This document shows positions 44,569 to 52,683 of a stretch of 64,000 nt of DNA, in pieces. The notes below the pieces were generated by a model. That model had not been told where the DNA came from, searched no databases, and saw nothing but the letters and a program-made list of their open reading frames with translations. Position 1 is the first letter of the stretch; each line of letters opens with the position of its first letter. A program made the translations under genes and the position numbers. The DNA comes from Pseudoxanthomonas yeongjuensis (lineage in GTDB: Bacteria; Pseudomonadota; Gammaproteobacteria; Xanthomonadales; Xanthomonadaceae), in the NCBI RefSeq assembly GCF_010093345.1, contig NZ_PDWT01000003.1, forward strand, positions 372,001-436,000, in the 5' to 3' direction.

Positions 44569-47500
44569 TCAAATGTCCGGCTCGTGTTTCAGCTTCAAAG
44601 ACGGATGCGACAAGCGATTCCGGAACCGCCTTGCCATCCATTCATCCAAGTCGTCGATCACGGTGAATGCAGCAGGAATCACTATCAAGCTCAACAACGT
44701 GGATGTGATCAGACCGCCGATCACCGCAATCGCCATCGGCGCCCGGAAACTCGAATCGCCGGCGAAACCCAGTGCGATCGGCATCATGCCTGCGCCCATC
44801 GCCAGCGTGGTCATGACGATCGGCTGGGCGCGCTTGCGGCATGCGTCGATCAGGGCGTCGTGCTGGCTGAGCCCGTGCTTGTCCTCTGCAATGACCGCGT
44901 AATCCACCAGCAGGATCGAGTTCTTGGTGGCGATGCCGATCAACATGAGCAGGCCGATCAGCGCCGGTAGCGACAACATGTTCTGGGTCAGCAGCAAAGC
45001 GCCGAAGGCACCGCCGGCGCATAAGGGCACGGCCGTCAGAATCGTCAGCGGCATCAGCGCATGGTTGAACAACAGCAAGAGCACCATATAGATGCAGATC
45101 ACGCCCGCCGCCATCGCCAGCAGGAAGCCGACGAACAATTCGACGAAGACTTCGGCATCGCCGGTGTTCAAGAAGCTGATTCCGGCCGGCAACTGCTGAA
45201 CACTCGGCAGTTTCTGCACGGCCTCCATGACATCACCCAGCGGGCGGCCATTGAGCTCTGCCGTCAGGGTGACGTTGCGCTGGCGCTGGTAACGCGAAAT
45301 CAGAGATGGACCGCTGCCCATCCGGATGTCGGCCACGGCAGCCAGCGGCACAGGACCGTAGCGACCAGGCACGCGTAGCTGACCGATCAATGCCTGGTTC
45401 GACAAGGTCGATTCGGCGAATCCGACCCGGATCGGGACTTGCCGGTCCGGCAGATTGAGTTTGGCCAGACGCTGCTCGTAGTCGCCAGAGGTCGCAATGC
45501 GCGCTGCCTCGGCGATATCGGCCGTGGCCACGCCCAGATCGGCCGCACGCGCCGGATCGGGCACGATCTGGATCTCGGGCCGCAGCAGCGAAGCGGACGA
45601 AGTGACGCTACCCAAGCCGGGAATGCCGCGCAGATCGCGCTCCAGAGCGATGGACGCTTCCTGCAAGCGCTGCGGATCGTCGCCGGACAGCACCAGTTGC
45701 AGCTGGTTGCCGGGTTCGGAACTGACATAGCTCACCCGCACACCGGCCAGATCGGCCAGGCGCGTGCGCGCCTCGCGCTCCAGCTCACGTTGATCGCGCC
45801 CGCGACCATCGGCCATGCCCCAGTCCAGCACCAGAGTGGCCTTGCGCGATTCGCCGATGCCCGGGGTCGAAGGATCGCCCAGATCCAGCGCGCTGCCAAT
45901 CGCCATGTAGACCTGCTTGAGTTCGGGGATGTCCTTGAGCAGACCGCGCGCCTGTTCGGCCATGGCCACGGTTTCCTGCAAGCGCGTGCCGGGCGGCAAC
46001 TCAAGACTGAGATTGCTGCGGCCCAGATCGGATTGCGGAATGAAGGTCGCCGGAATCAGCGGCACCAGCGCCAGCGAGGCGAGGAACAACCCGGTGGCGA
46101 TCCACAGGGTACGCGCGCGATGACGCAGCGCTGCGTCCACCCAGCCCAGATACCAGCGCATCAGCTTGGAGTCACCCTTCTCCTCGCCATGCGGCTTGAG
46201 CAGGTAGGCGGCCATCATCGGCGTCAACAATCGCGCGACCAGCAACGAGAACAGGACCGCGGTCGCCGCCGTCCAGCCGAACTCGCGGAAGAACTTGCCG
46301 GCGATGCCGGGCATGAACGCCACCGGCACGAACACCGCCGCCAGGGTCAGCGAGGTGGCGATCACCGCGTTGCCGATCTCGCCGGCGGCTTCGCGCGCCG
46401 CCTCGATCGGCGGCTTTCCCATGCGCAGGTGGCGCACGATATTCTCGATCTCGACGATAGCGTCATCGACCAGGATGCCGACCACCACCGACAGTGCAAG
46501 CAAGGTGATCATATTGAGGGTGAAACCAAAGAAGTACATTACCGCGAACGTCGGGATGATCGACAAGGGCAGCGCCAGCGCCGAGACCCAGGTCGCGCGC
46601 CAGTCGCGCAGGAATAGCCACACCACCAGCAGCGCCAGCAAGGCGCCCTCGTACAGCATGGTCATCGACGAATCGTAGGAGCGATGGGTTTCATCGATGG
46701 CGGTCGTGACCAGGCGGAAGTCGACGTCCGGATGGGCTGTCTTCAGCGCCGCGAGTGCTTTGTGCACACCCTCTTCGACCTTGATTTCGTTCGAGCCGCG
46801 GGTGCGCGACATCGAGAAGGCGACCACGTCGCGGCCGTCCAGCATCGCCGCTTCGGTGGGATCGGCCGCCGCATCGGTGACCTTGGCCAGCGTCGACAGC
46901 CGCACCGCGCGTCCGTCCGCCAGGCTGATCGAATAGTCGCGCAGCGACTGCGCATTGCCGACCGTGCCCAGCGTGCGGATGGTTTGCTGCGCGCCATCCA
47001 GCTCGGCCTTGCCGCCGGCACGCTCGACCTGGATCAGCGCCAGCTGCCGCGACACGTCGCCGGCGGTGACGCCGAAGGCCTGCAAGGCGTTCGGGTCCAG
47101 GTCCACACGCACCTGGCGCTGCACGCCACCCACGCGGGTGACACGAGCGACGCCAGTCACGCCATACATCGCACGCGCGACTTCGCGGTCGACGAACCAG
47201 CTCGCCTCGTCGGCGCTCATCTTCGGCGCGACCAGCGCGTAGGTCATCAGCGAGCCGCCTATATCGACTTTCGAAATTACCGGTTCCTGGACATCCTGCG
47301 GCAGGTCGGTGCGGATGCGCGTGACCGCATCGCGCGTGTCGTCCAACGCAGTAGCCAGGTCGGCTTCCAGCTGGAACTCGATGCTGGTGGTGCTGACGCC
47401 TTCGCTGACGGTGGATATCACCCGCTTGACGTTGGTGACGGTCGCCACCGAGTCCTCGACCTTACGCGTGACCTCGGCTTCGAGCTGACTCGGCGAAGCA

Positions 47501-47658
47501 CCAGGCTGAGTCACCGTGACGGTGGTCATCGGGAATGCGATATCGGGGAAGTGCGCCACCGGCAGCTTGTAGAAGCCCCATAGCCCGGCGACGCACAGCA
47601 CGAAGAACGCCATCAGCGCTGGTAACGGCCGGCTGATCGCCCAAGAAGAGAAATTCAT
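44569..47658 (-). CDS. Multidrug/solute efflux RND pump (HAE-1 type)
   Basis: 1029-residue inner-membrane antiporter, typical HAE length. It opens MNFSSWAISRPLPALMAFFV with 'LPVAHFPDIAFPMTTVTVTQPGASPSQLE', and helix 4 contains 'VVGILVDDAIVEIENIVRHL', the Asp-Asp proton relay of the drug (not metal) class. A second half repeats the layout, with 'LMLIGIATKNSILLVDYA'. Its start overlaps the adaptor stop as ATGA. Substrates are unknown; the tetR-adaptor-pump order suggests inducible export of a toxic organic compound. The 3' end is complete. Confidence 0.9.
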   Translation of the reverse strand: MNFSSWAISRPLPALMAFFVLCVAGLWGFYKLPVAHFPDIAFPMTTVTVTQPGASPSQLEAEVTRKVEDSVATVTNVKRVISTVSEGVSTTSIEFQLEADLATALDDTRDAVTRIRTDLPQDVQEPVISKVDIGGSLMTYALVAPKMSADEASWFVDREVARAMYGVTGVARVTRVGGVQRQVRVDLDPNALQAFGVTAGDVSRQLALIQVERAGGKAELDGAQQTIRTLGTVGNAQSLRDYSISLADGRAVRLSTLAKVTDAAADPTEAAMLDGRDVVAFSMSRTRGSNEIKVEEGVHKALAALKTAHPDVDFRLVTTAIDETHRSYDSSMTMLYEGALLALLVVWLFLRDWRATWVSALALPLSIIPTFAVMYFFGFTLNMITLLALSVVVGILVDDAIVEIENIVRHLRMGKPPIEAAREAAGEIGNAVIATSLTLAAVFVPVAFMPGIAGKFFREFGWTAATAVLFSLLVARLLTPMMAAYLLKPHGEEKGDSKLMRWYLGWVDAALRHRARTLWIATGLFLASLALVPLIPATFIPQSDLGRSNLSLELPPGTRLQETVAMAEQARGLLKDIPELKQVYMAIGSALDLGDPSTPGIGESRKATLVLDWGMADGRGRDQRELEREARTRLADLAGVRVSYVSSEPGNQLQLVLSGDDPQRLQEASIALERDLRGIPGLGSVTSSASLLRPEIQIVPDPARAADLGVATADIAEAARIATSGDYEQRLAKLNLPDRQVPIRVGFAESTLSNQALIGQLRVPGRYGPVPLAAVADIRMGSGPSLISRYQRQRNVTLTAELNGRPLGDVMEAVQKLPSVQQLPAGISFLNTGDAEVFVELFVGFLLAMAAGVICIYMVLLLLFNHALMPLTILTAVPLCAGGAFGALLLTQNMLSLPALIGLLMLIGIATKNSILLVDYAVIAEDKHGLSQHDALIDACRKRAQPIVMTTLAMGAGMMPIALGFAGDSSFRAPMAIAVIGGLITSTLLSLIVIPAAFTVIDDLDEWMARRFRNRLSHPSLKLKHEPDI

Positions 47659-48758
47659 CGCGTGCCCGCCCCGGCCGCCGCGGCCGAGACCACGCGTACG
47701 CGGTCGCCATCGCCCAGGAAGCCGGCACCCTTGGCGACCACCTGATCGCCTTGCTTCAAACCTTCGATGATCTCGACCAGGTTCTGCGTGGTCTGGCCCG
47801 TGCGCACGCGTTGGCGCTGCACGATTTGCTTGTCTTTCATCGTGAACACGTAGCTATGTCCGTCGCGCTGTATCACCGCGGCGCTGGGTACCATCAGGGC
47901 GCGGCCGGCGCCGGTGACGATGTGGCCTTCGACATAGACGCCCGTCTTGAGCGCGCCGGGTTCCGGCAAGTCGACGTAGACCGTGCCGGTGCGTGTCTGC
48001 GCATCGACGCCAGGGGTGACCGCACGGATGCGACCGGCGATGGTGCTGCCTACGTAGGACAGCTCGACCGTATTGCCGACGGCGACGCCGGCAAGCTGAT
48101 CCTCCGGCAATTCGGCGCGCCATTCCAGGCGACCGTCGCGGATCAGTCGCAGCAGCTCGCTGCCCGAGGTCACGACCTGGCCCGGTTGCACCAGCCGCTT
48201 GGAAATCACGCCGTCGGCGGGTGCGCGCAGTTCAGCGAAACCGCGACGCAGCTTGGCTGCGTCGCGCCCGGCCCGCGTCGTGGCCAGTTGCGCCTCGGCC
48301 TGCACCCGGGTGGCGCGCAGTTCGTCCAGGTTGCCCGCGCTGATCAATTGCTCGGCCGCCAATTTCGCGCCGCGCTCGTAGCTGACCTTGGCCAGATCCA
48401 AACTCGCCTGCACCTGCCGCACCGAGGCCTCGGCCTGCGCCAGTTCGCTGTCCAAGGTGCGATGATCCAGCTGAAGCAGCACTTGTCCCTTGCGTACCGT
48501 TTGGCCCACATCGACGTTGAGCGCCGTCACCCGCTGGCCGCTGAGCTCCACCCCCAACTGCATTTCTTCATAAGCCGACACCGGGCCGGAGACGAGCACG
48601 CTGCGCGCCATGGGCTGCGATTGGGCCGTCACCAGGGCCACGGTGAGCGACGACGCACCCTCGGCCTTCTTCTCTTCCTCGTCACTACCCGCTCCGCATG
48701 CCGAGAGCGACACTGCAACGACCATCAACGATGACCAACACAAGAACACTGCACGCAT
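47655..48758 (-). CDS. Efflux RND periplasmic adaptor lipoprotein
   Basis: 367-residue adaptor. The N-terminus 'MRAVFLCWSSLMVVAVSLSACGAG' has a lipobox LSAC, so it is anchored in the inner membrane by a lipid. The adaptor folds are visible: 'VTALNVDVGQTVRKGQVLLQLDHRTL', a hairpin (about 80-145) and 'LRAPADGVISKRLVQPGQVV', then a beta-barrel. ATG 48758 is chosen over an upstream one since only this one starts a lipoprotein signal. It partners the pump encoded downstream. No outer-membrane factor is present in the operon, so a TolC from elsewhere is probably used. Confidence 0.9.
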   Translation of the reverse strand: MRAVFLCWSSLMVVAVSLSACGAGSDEEEKKAEGASSLTVALVTAQSQPMARSVLVSGPVSAYEEMQLGVELSGQRVTALNVDVGQTVRKGQVLLQLDHRTLDSELAQAEASVRQVQASLDLAKVSYERGAKLAAEQLISAGNLDELRATRVQAEAQLATTRAGRDAAKLRRGFAELRAPADGVISKRLVQPGQVVTSGSELLRLIRDGRLEWRAELPEDQLAGVAVGNTVELSYVGSTIAGRIRAVTPGVDAQTRTGTVYVDLPEPGALKTGVYVEGHIVTGAGRALMVPSAAVIQRDGHSYVFTMKDKQIVQRQRVRTGQTTQNLVEIIEGLKQGDQVVAKGAGFLGDGDRVRVVSAAAAGAGTR

Positions 48759-48817
48759 AAGTAGCCCGCCAGATGTAATAGAGACGATAGCTTTCGGATA
48801 CAACCCGGATGACGCGT

Positions 48818-49519
48818 TCACGGGCGCTCCGAAGCAAGATTGAAGGAGGGAAATTTGTTTTTCATCGGGCGTCCGCGTGCGCGCGCATTGATCAAGCGCT
48901 GTTGCACGCCATCCAGCAGCAGATCCACGCCGTTCCCGAACCGCGCCTTGAAGTTAGGCTCGCTTAGAGCCTGTCGTGCTTGCCAGCAATGCGGATCCCT
49001 AGCCTCCGCAAGATCATGAAGGGCCTGCTGCACTCCAGCGATATCGCCGCCGCGATCGGGCAAAGCCTGCTCTTCGATGACGAAGCCCATCACGTAGCAA
49101 ATGAGGTCCAGGGCAGTGCTGGCGGCGAGCTCGATCTCCGCGCCCGCACCGACCAGCGCCGCGATAGTCGCTTCGGCCACACGCAGCACGTTCTCGCTGG
49201 CGATGTAGGTGCCCGCGTGAACTCGTGCGCCATCCCGGTGCGACTTGAAGCCCTGGCGGAGCTCGCGCGCGATTTGTTGCAGGGTGGCGCGCCTGCTCTG
49301 CTCTTCCGGGATCTCGCGTGCGATGTCTTGGATCAGGGCATCGGTATCGGTCACCGCATCGATCAGCGCCTGCTTGCTGGTGAAATGCCAGTACAACGAC
49401 GGCGCGCGGATACCGAGGCTGCAAGCCAGCTTGCGCAGGTTCACCCCTTCGATCCCACCCTCGTCCAGCAGGCCAAAAGCCGCCTCGACGATTTGCTTCC
49501 GCTTGATTGCTACGCGCAT
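48818..49519 (-). CDS. TetR-family repressor of the efflux operon
   Basis: 233 residues. The DNA-binding domain 'IVEAAFGLLDEGGIEGVNLRKLACSLGIRAPSLYWHFTSKQALIDAV' has the S-L-Y-W-H-F of true TetR-like repressors, and the rest fits the TetR C-terminal ligand domain. It precedes the adaptor and pump genes by 59 bp on the same strand, and two operator-like palindromes lie just upstream (49531-49567), so it probably represses itself and the operon and is released by the exported compound. Confidence 0.88.
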   Translation of the reverse strand: MRVAIKRKQIVEAAFGLLDEGGIEGVNLRKLACSLGIRAPSLYWHFTSKQALIDAVTDTDALIQDIAREIPEEQSRRATLQQIARELRQGFKSHRDGARVHAGTYIASENVLRVAEATIAALVGAGAEIELAASTALDLICYVMGFVIEEQALPDRGGDIAGVQQALHDLAEARDPHCWQARQALSEPNFKARFGNGVDLLLDGVQQRLINARARGRPMKNKFPSFNLASERP

Positions 49520-49530
49520 TTCCTATCCGT

Positions 49531-49567
49531 CTAACGATGTTAGTTTGGTGGAATCCAACGCCGTTAG
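49531..49567 (-). promoter_or_regulatory. Two tandem operators for the TetR repressor
   Basis: CTAAC-GAT-GTTAG (49531-49543) is a perfect 5-3-5 palindrome, and CCAAC-GCC-GTTAG (49555-49567) is the same with one mismatch. Centres are 24 bp apart. The TetR start is 12 bp downstream on the minus strand. A -35-like TTGGAT (49558-49553) overlaps the far copy and a weak -10-like GTTAGA overlaps the near one. This is the usual autorepressed arrangement. Confidence 0.7.
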
Positions 49568-49700
49568 ATTCCAGAGACCATCGCTTGCTCTGCACCCACG
49601 CCAAGGAACACAAGCCTGCAGAACGCGATCAGGGGGAGTCTCATTCGATCTTTGACTGTGCTCATTTCAGTTCTCTGTCCCAATGGGCGCTGACCGTTCG

Positions 49701-50645
49701 TCATGGCGTGAAGACGATGCGCTCGCTGGTATGGGCCGCCTCGGCCCACGCTTGCCCCACATCGCGGAGCGGCGTGGCCTTCACGTCGATGCGGAACGTT
49801 CCTCGCGCGATCTCTTTCGCTAGCGCTGGTAACTCCATTAGGATCTCGCGACCCGACACCGAGCCGTACCCGCTGCCCACGATCCGGAGATCTGCAGATC
49901 GCAGGAAGGCCCCTGGAATGGCGGCGACTTCTCCCGCCATCGAGCCGATATGTATCCAGGTGATCGGCAGACTGCGATTCATCCGTTGATTGAGTACGGT
50001 TTCCATGACGCGAACCGCGCTCGCCCCCCAGACGAGATCGAGTACGACATCCACGTCGTGCGCGAGGGCGCCTAACCGGGCATCCCCCAGCGTCACGATC
50101 TCTGTGGCGCCAAGCGCGGGCAGCTTCGCGAGCTTCTCCTCGTCGCGCCCCGCGGCGATGACCTGCGACGCGCCCAGGTGCTGGGCGATCTGCACGGCCA
50201 TGCTTCCTGAGCTTCCGGTGGCACCGAGGATGAGCACCTTCTGCCCGCTCTGAAACGGCACGCGGCAACGCAGCGCGAGCCAGGACGCCATCGCGGGATT
50301 CATCGCGCCCGCGACCGTAACCGGGTCACTGTCGCTCGGCAGTTCGATGCTGTGGTCGAGTTCAATCACCGTTCTGTCGGCCATCGTCCCAATCTGCCCG
50401 GGCCCCTGTACGAAGTAGCGCAACTTGCCGTCGATACCGCGCCCGACGCCATCGACCCCCGGCACGAGCGGCAGCCCCCCGCCGCTGCTGGAGTAATGAA
50501 CGCCTGAGGCTTGGCCGCGAGTGATGCGATGCAGGCCCGCCGCGAGCACTTCGACGAGCATTTCCCCCGGCCCTCTGGGCACGGGATCGGCGTAGTCCCC
50601 GTAGTGCGGCGGTTGGTCGAACGAGGATATGACAGCAGCTTTCAT
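49701..50645 (-). CDS. NADPH:quinone oxidoreductase / zinc-independent alcohol dehydrogenase family
   Basis: 314-residue MDR-superfamily reductase. The N-terminal 'MKAAVISSFDQPPHYGDY' and 'VDGVGRGIDGK' fit the family; the cofactor motif is 'VLILGATGSSGSMAVQIAQHLGASQVIAAGRDE'. No structural-zinc cysteine cluster or catalytic zinc ligands are seen, so it is of the quinone oxidoreductase type. It is divergent from a marR gene sharing a 90-bp operator region, suggesting induction by an electrophile, quinone or phenolic compound. Confidence 0.87.
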   Translation of the reverse strand: MKAAVISSFDQPPHYGDYADPVPRGPGEMLVEVLAAGLHRITRGQASGVHYSSSGGGLPLVPGVDGVGRGIDGKLRYFVQGPGQIGTMADRTVIELDHSIELPSDSDPVTVAGAMNPAMASWLALRCRVPFQSGQKVLILGATGSSGSMAVQIAQHLGASQVIAAGRDEEKLAKLPALGATEIVTLGDARLGALAHDVDVVLDLVWGASAVRVMETVLNQRMNRSLPITWIHIGSMAGEVAAIPGAFLRSADLRIVGSGYGSVSGREILMELPALAKEIARGTFRIDVKATPLRDVGQAWAEAAHTSERIVFTP

Positions 50646-50680
50646 GGGGCTCTCCTTCGGGGGGCTCTCGACCCATAAAG

Positions 50681-50716
50681 TTCGTAATACGATCTATTAT
50701 TGATACGTAATACGAA
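50681..50716. promoter_or_regulatory. Two MarR-type operators in the divergent promoter
   Basis: TTCGTAATACGA (50681-50692) and TACGTAATACGAA (50704-50716) share a CGTAATACGA core, each partly symmetric. A good -10-like TATTAT lies between them (50695-50700, plus strand). The marR gene starts at 50736 and the oxidoreductase at 50645 on the other strand. Two copies flanking a promoter element suit control of both genes by MarR. Confidence 0.7.
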
Positions 50717-50735
50717 CCATGTCAAGATCGAATAC

Positions 50736-51188
50736 ATGAGGAAAAGCAAAAAATCCATGAAGCAGTCCCCCGCACCCGGCGAAGGGCTGGCCGATGCACT
50801 CGTGACGACCGCCTTTGTCACGATGGCCGTGATCAACAAGATTGGTGCCGAGAACGACTTGTCCCTCTCGCTGATCCGCGTCCTGGGAATCCTGTGGGAT
50901 CGGCGCCCACGGATGGCCGAACTCGCCGACTACCTCGGGCTGGAGAAGCAGACCATGTCGGGGCTTATCGCCCGAGCAGAAAAGAAAGGGCTGGTGGCGC
51001 GTGCGCCGAACGAAGAAGATGGAAGGGCAACAGACGTTTTTCTGACGAGCGATGGGGCCAAGCTCGTCAAGCGGCTGCGTGTCCAGGGGCAACAGGCGCT
51101 GGCACCGATCATCGAGCAGCTCAGCGCATCGGATCAGCAGCTCCTCCGGGAGTTGCTTCAGCGCATGCTCGAAACTCGGAAGGGTTGA
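50736..51188 (+). CDS. MarR-family transcriptional regulator
   Basis: 150 residues. Winged helix 'MAELADYLGLEKQTMSGLIARAEKKGLVARAPNEEDGRATDVFLT' is the MarR core, with a dimer helix 'LALAPIIEQLSASDQQLLRELLQRM'-type ending. ATG 50736 (MRKSKKSMKQSP) is used; a second ATG at 50757 is possible. It is divergent to the oxidoreductase and should repress it until a small aromatic or oxidant ligand binds. No conserved redox cysteines are present. Confidence 0.88.
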   Translation: MRKSKKSMKQSPAPGEGLADALVTTAFVTMAVINKIGAENDLSLSLIRVLGILWDRRPRMAELADYLGLEKQTMSGLIARAEKKGLVARAPNEEDGRATDVFLTSDGAKLVKRLRVQGQQALAPIIEQLSASDQQLLRELLQRMLETRKG

Positions 51189-51426
51189 TGACCAGAGTGG
51201 TGGCAACCAGTGGTCATGGTTACTGCAGCAGTGGTTGAATGGCCGTGGCGCATAGCAAGTCGATCCATCCTTGCGGTCCTCGCTGCCGACCAATCTCCCA
51301 CTGGTGCGCGCACTGCGCAGCGATCCCGATGAGGAGGATGCGCTGCGCCTCGCTGCGGCCTTCGTCCGCGGCCGCCATTCGACCCAATAGCTCCATAGTG
51401 ACTATCGCCAATGCAATTCTGCGCCC

Positions 51427-52602
51427 ATGACTCCACCGGACCTGCTTAACCTGGCGGCAGGGGCTGCCGTGCTCGGCCTGGCCTCATTGACCGCTGCACT
51501 GGGATGGGGATTGCATACGCGCCCCGCCCGCTTCTTGACCGCGTTCTTCGCGTGCTTTGCCTTGGCCCATCTGTTGGGCACCCTCCTGCTCGGCGGAGGA
51601 GCCTGGCTGTCAGTCGATACGGTCCGGTGGCTGCGTGTGATCGAGGTGCCCTTGGTCTACCTGCTGGGTCCGTTGCTATACGGCTACGCGGTCGCGCTGA
51701 CGTCGAGCGGCCGCGTGCCGGGACGTTCAATTGCGCTCTGGCATCTGCTGCCTTGCGCGATTGCGTTTGTCATCTCTCTGGCGAACGCACTGTTCCCATT
51801 CGACGCCACAGCGGCCGGCAACGCGATATTCCTGATCAGTTTCCATGGCTGGATGTTCCAGGGCGTACCCTACCTGCTCGCGGCCATGTGGCGTTCGTAT
51901 GGCGCGCGGCCGTTGCTTGAACAGGTCAGCGCAGACGAAGCCGCGCTTCACCTGGGCTGGCTACGCTGGCTAGTCGCTGTAATCGGAGCCTGCTGGATCT
52001 CCAGCGCTATTGATCGCTGGCCGCAAACGACAGACGTGTCGAACTGGGCCTGGTTCGGCGTCGGCCTGAACTGGTTGACCACAGCGGCGATATACCTGCT
52101 GGCCTGGTTCGGATTACGCCAGCGCATCCTTGTGCCAGCCGGACTGATGCCGCCGAATGGATGCCAAACGCCTGTCACCGAGCCCGAGGTCGAGGCTGAG
52201 GACGCGCGATACCGGCGCTCCGGACTTAGCCCTGCACACTGCTTGGCGATAGCCGCCGAACTGACCCGGCTGATGGAAACCGAGCGCCTGTATGTCGATC
52301 CCGGCTTCGACCTTTTGCGCCTGAGCCAGCGCAGTGGCTGGTCACCGAACCATGTGTCGCAAGCGCTGAACCAAGGTCTTGGGCAGAACTTCTTCGAGTT
52401 CGTAAACACTTTCCGTATCGCCACCGCAACAGCTTGCCTGGCCGGTGCCGGCGACCGCCGTAGCGTGCTCGAAATCGCACTGGTGTCAGGATTCGGCAGC
52501 AAGTCGACGTTCAACACCGTGTTCAAGCGCATGACCGGACGGACGCCGCGCGAGTATCGCCGCGAGCTGGCCAAGGTCGCGGACGCCGCCACCTGCCACT
52601 GA
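51427..52602 (+). CDS. Membrane-bound AraC-family regulator
   Basis: 391 residues. The N-terminal half (about 1-235) has six to seven hydrophobic helices ('LLNLAAGAAVLGLASLTAALGWGL', 'VYLLGPLLYGYAVALT', 'TAAIYLLAWFGL'). The C-terminal 100 residues hold the AraC domain: 'FDLLRLSQRSGWSPNHVSQALNQGLGQNFFEFVN' and 'VLEIALVSGFGSKSTFNTVFKRMTGRTPREYRREL'. Such proteins sense an envelope signal and control genes directly from the membrane. It lies 81 bp upstream of an exported aspartyl-protease gene on the same strand, a plausible target. Confidence 0.87.
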   Translation: MTPPDLLNLAAGAAVLGLASLTAALGWGLHTRPARFLTAFFACFALAHLLGTLLLGGGAWLSVDTVRWLRVIEVPLVYLLGPLLYGYAVALTSSGRVPGRSIALWHLLPCAIAFVISLANALFPFDATAAGNAIFLISFHGWMFQGVPYLLAAMWRSYGARPLLEQVSADEAALHLGWLRWLVAVIGACWISSAIDRWPQTTDVSNWAWFGVGLNWLTTAAIYLLAWFGLRQRILVPAGLMPPNGCQTPVTEPEVEAEDARYRRSGLSPAHCLAIAAELTRLMETERLYVDPGFDLLRLSQRSGWSPNHVSQALNQGLGQNFFEFVNTFRIATATACLAGAGDRRSVLEIALVSGFGSKSTFNTVFKRMTGRTPREYRRELAKVADAATCH

Positions 52603-52603
52603 A

Positions 52604-52627
52604 CGTCCGATCCTGCACGATCGGACG
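52604..52627. repeat. Inverted repeat between the AraC regulator and the protease gene
   Basis: CGTCCGATC and GATCGGACG (9 bp, perfect) flank CTGCAC, immediately after the AraC stop. No T tract follows, so an operator for the downstream gene is about as likely as a terminator. Confidence 0.5.
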
Positions 52628-52683
52628 ACCATCGCGACGGGCTTTGCTCTCATTGCCGCTGGCTCGGCGGAACGGATGAAGTC

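Noticed and set aside
51220-51411. 63-codon minus-strand frame beside the membrane AraC gene, and an overlapping plus-strand tail 'ALRSDPDEEDALRLAAAFV'
   Set aside because: Both look vaguely protein-like, but they overlap on opposite strands, have no ribosome site and no family match. At most one is a gene relic.
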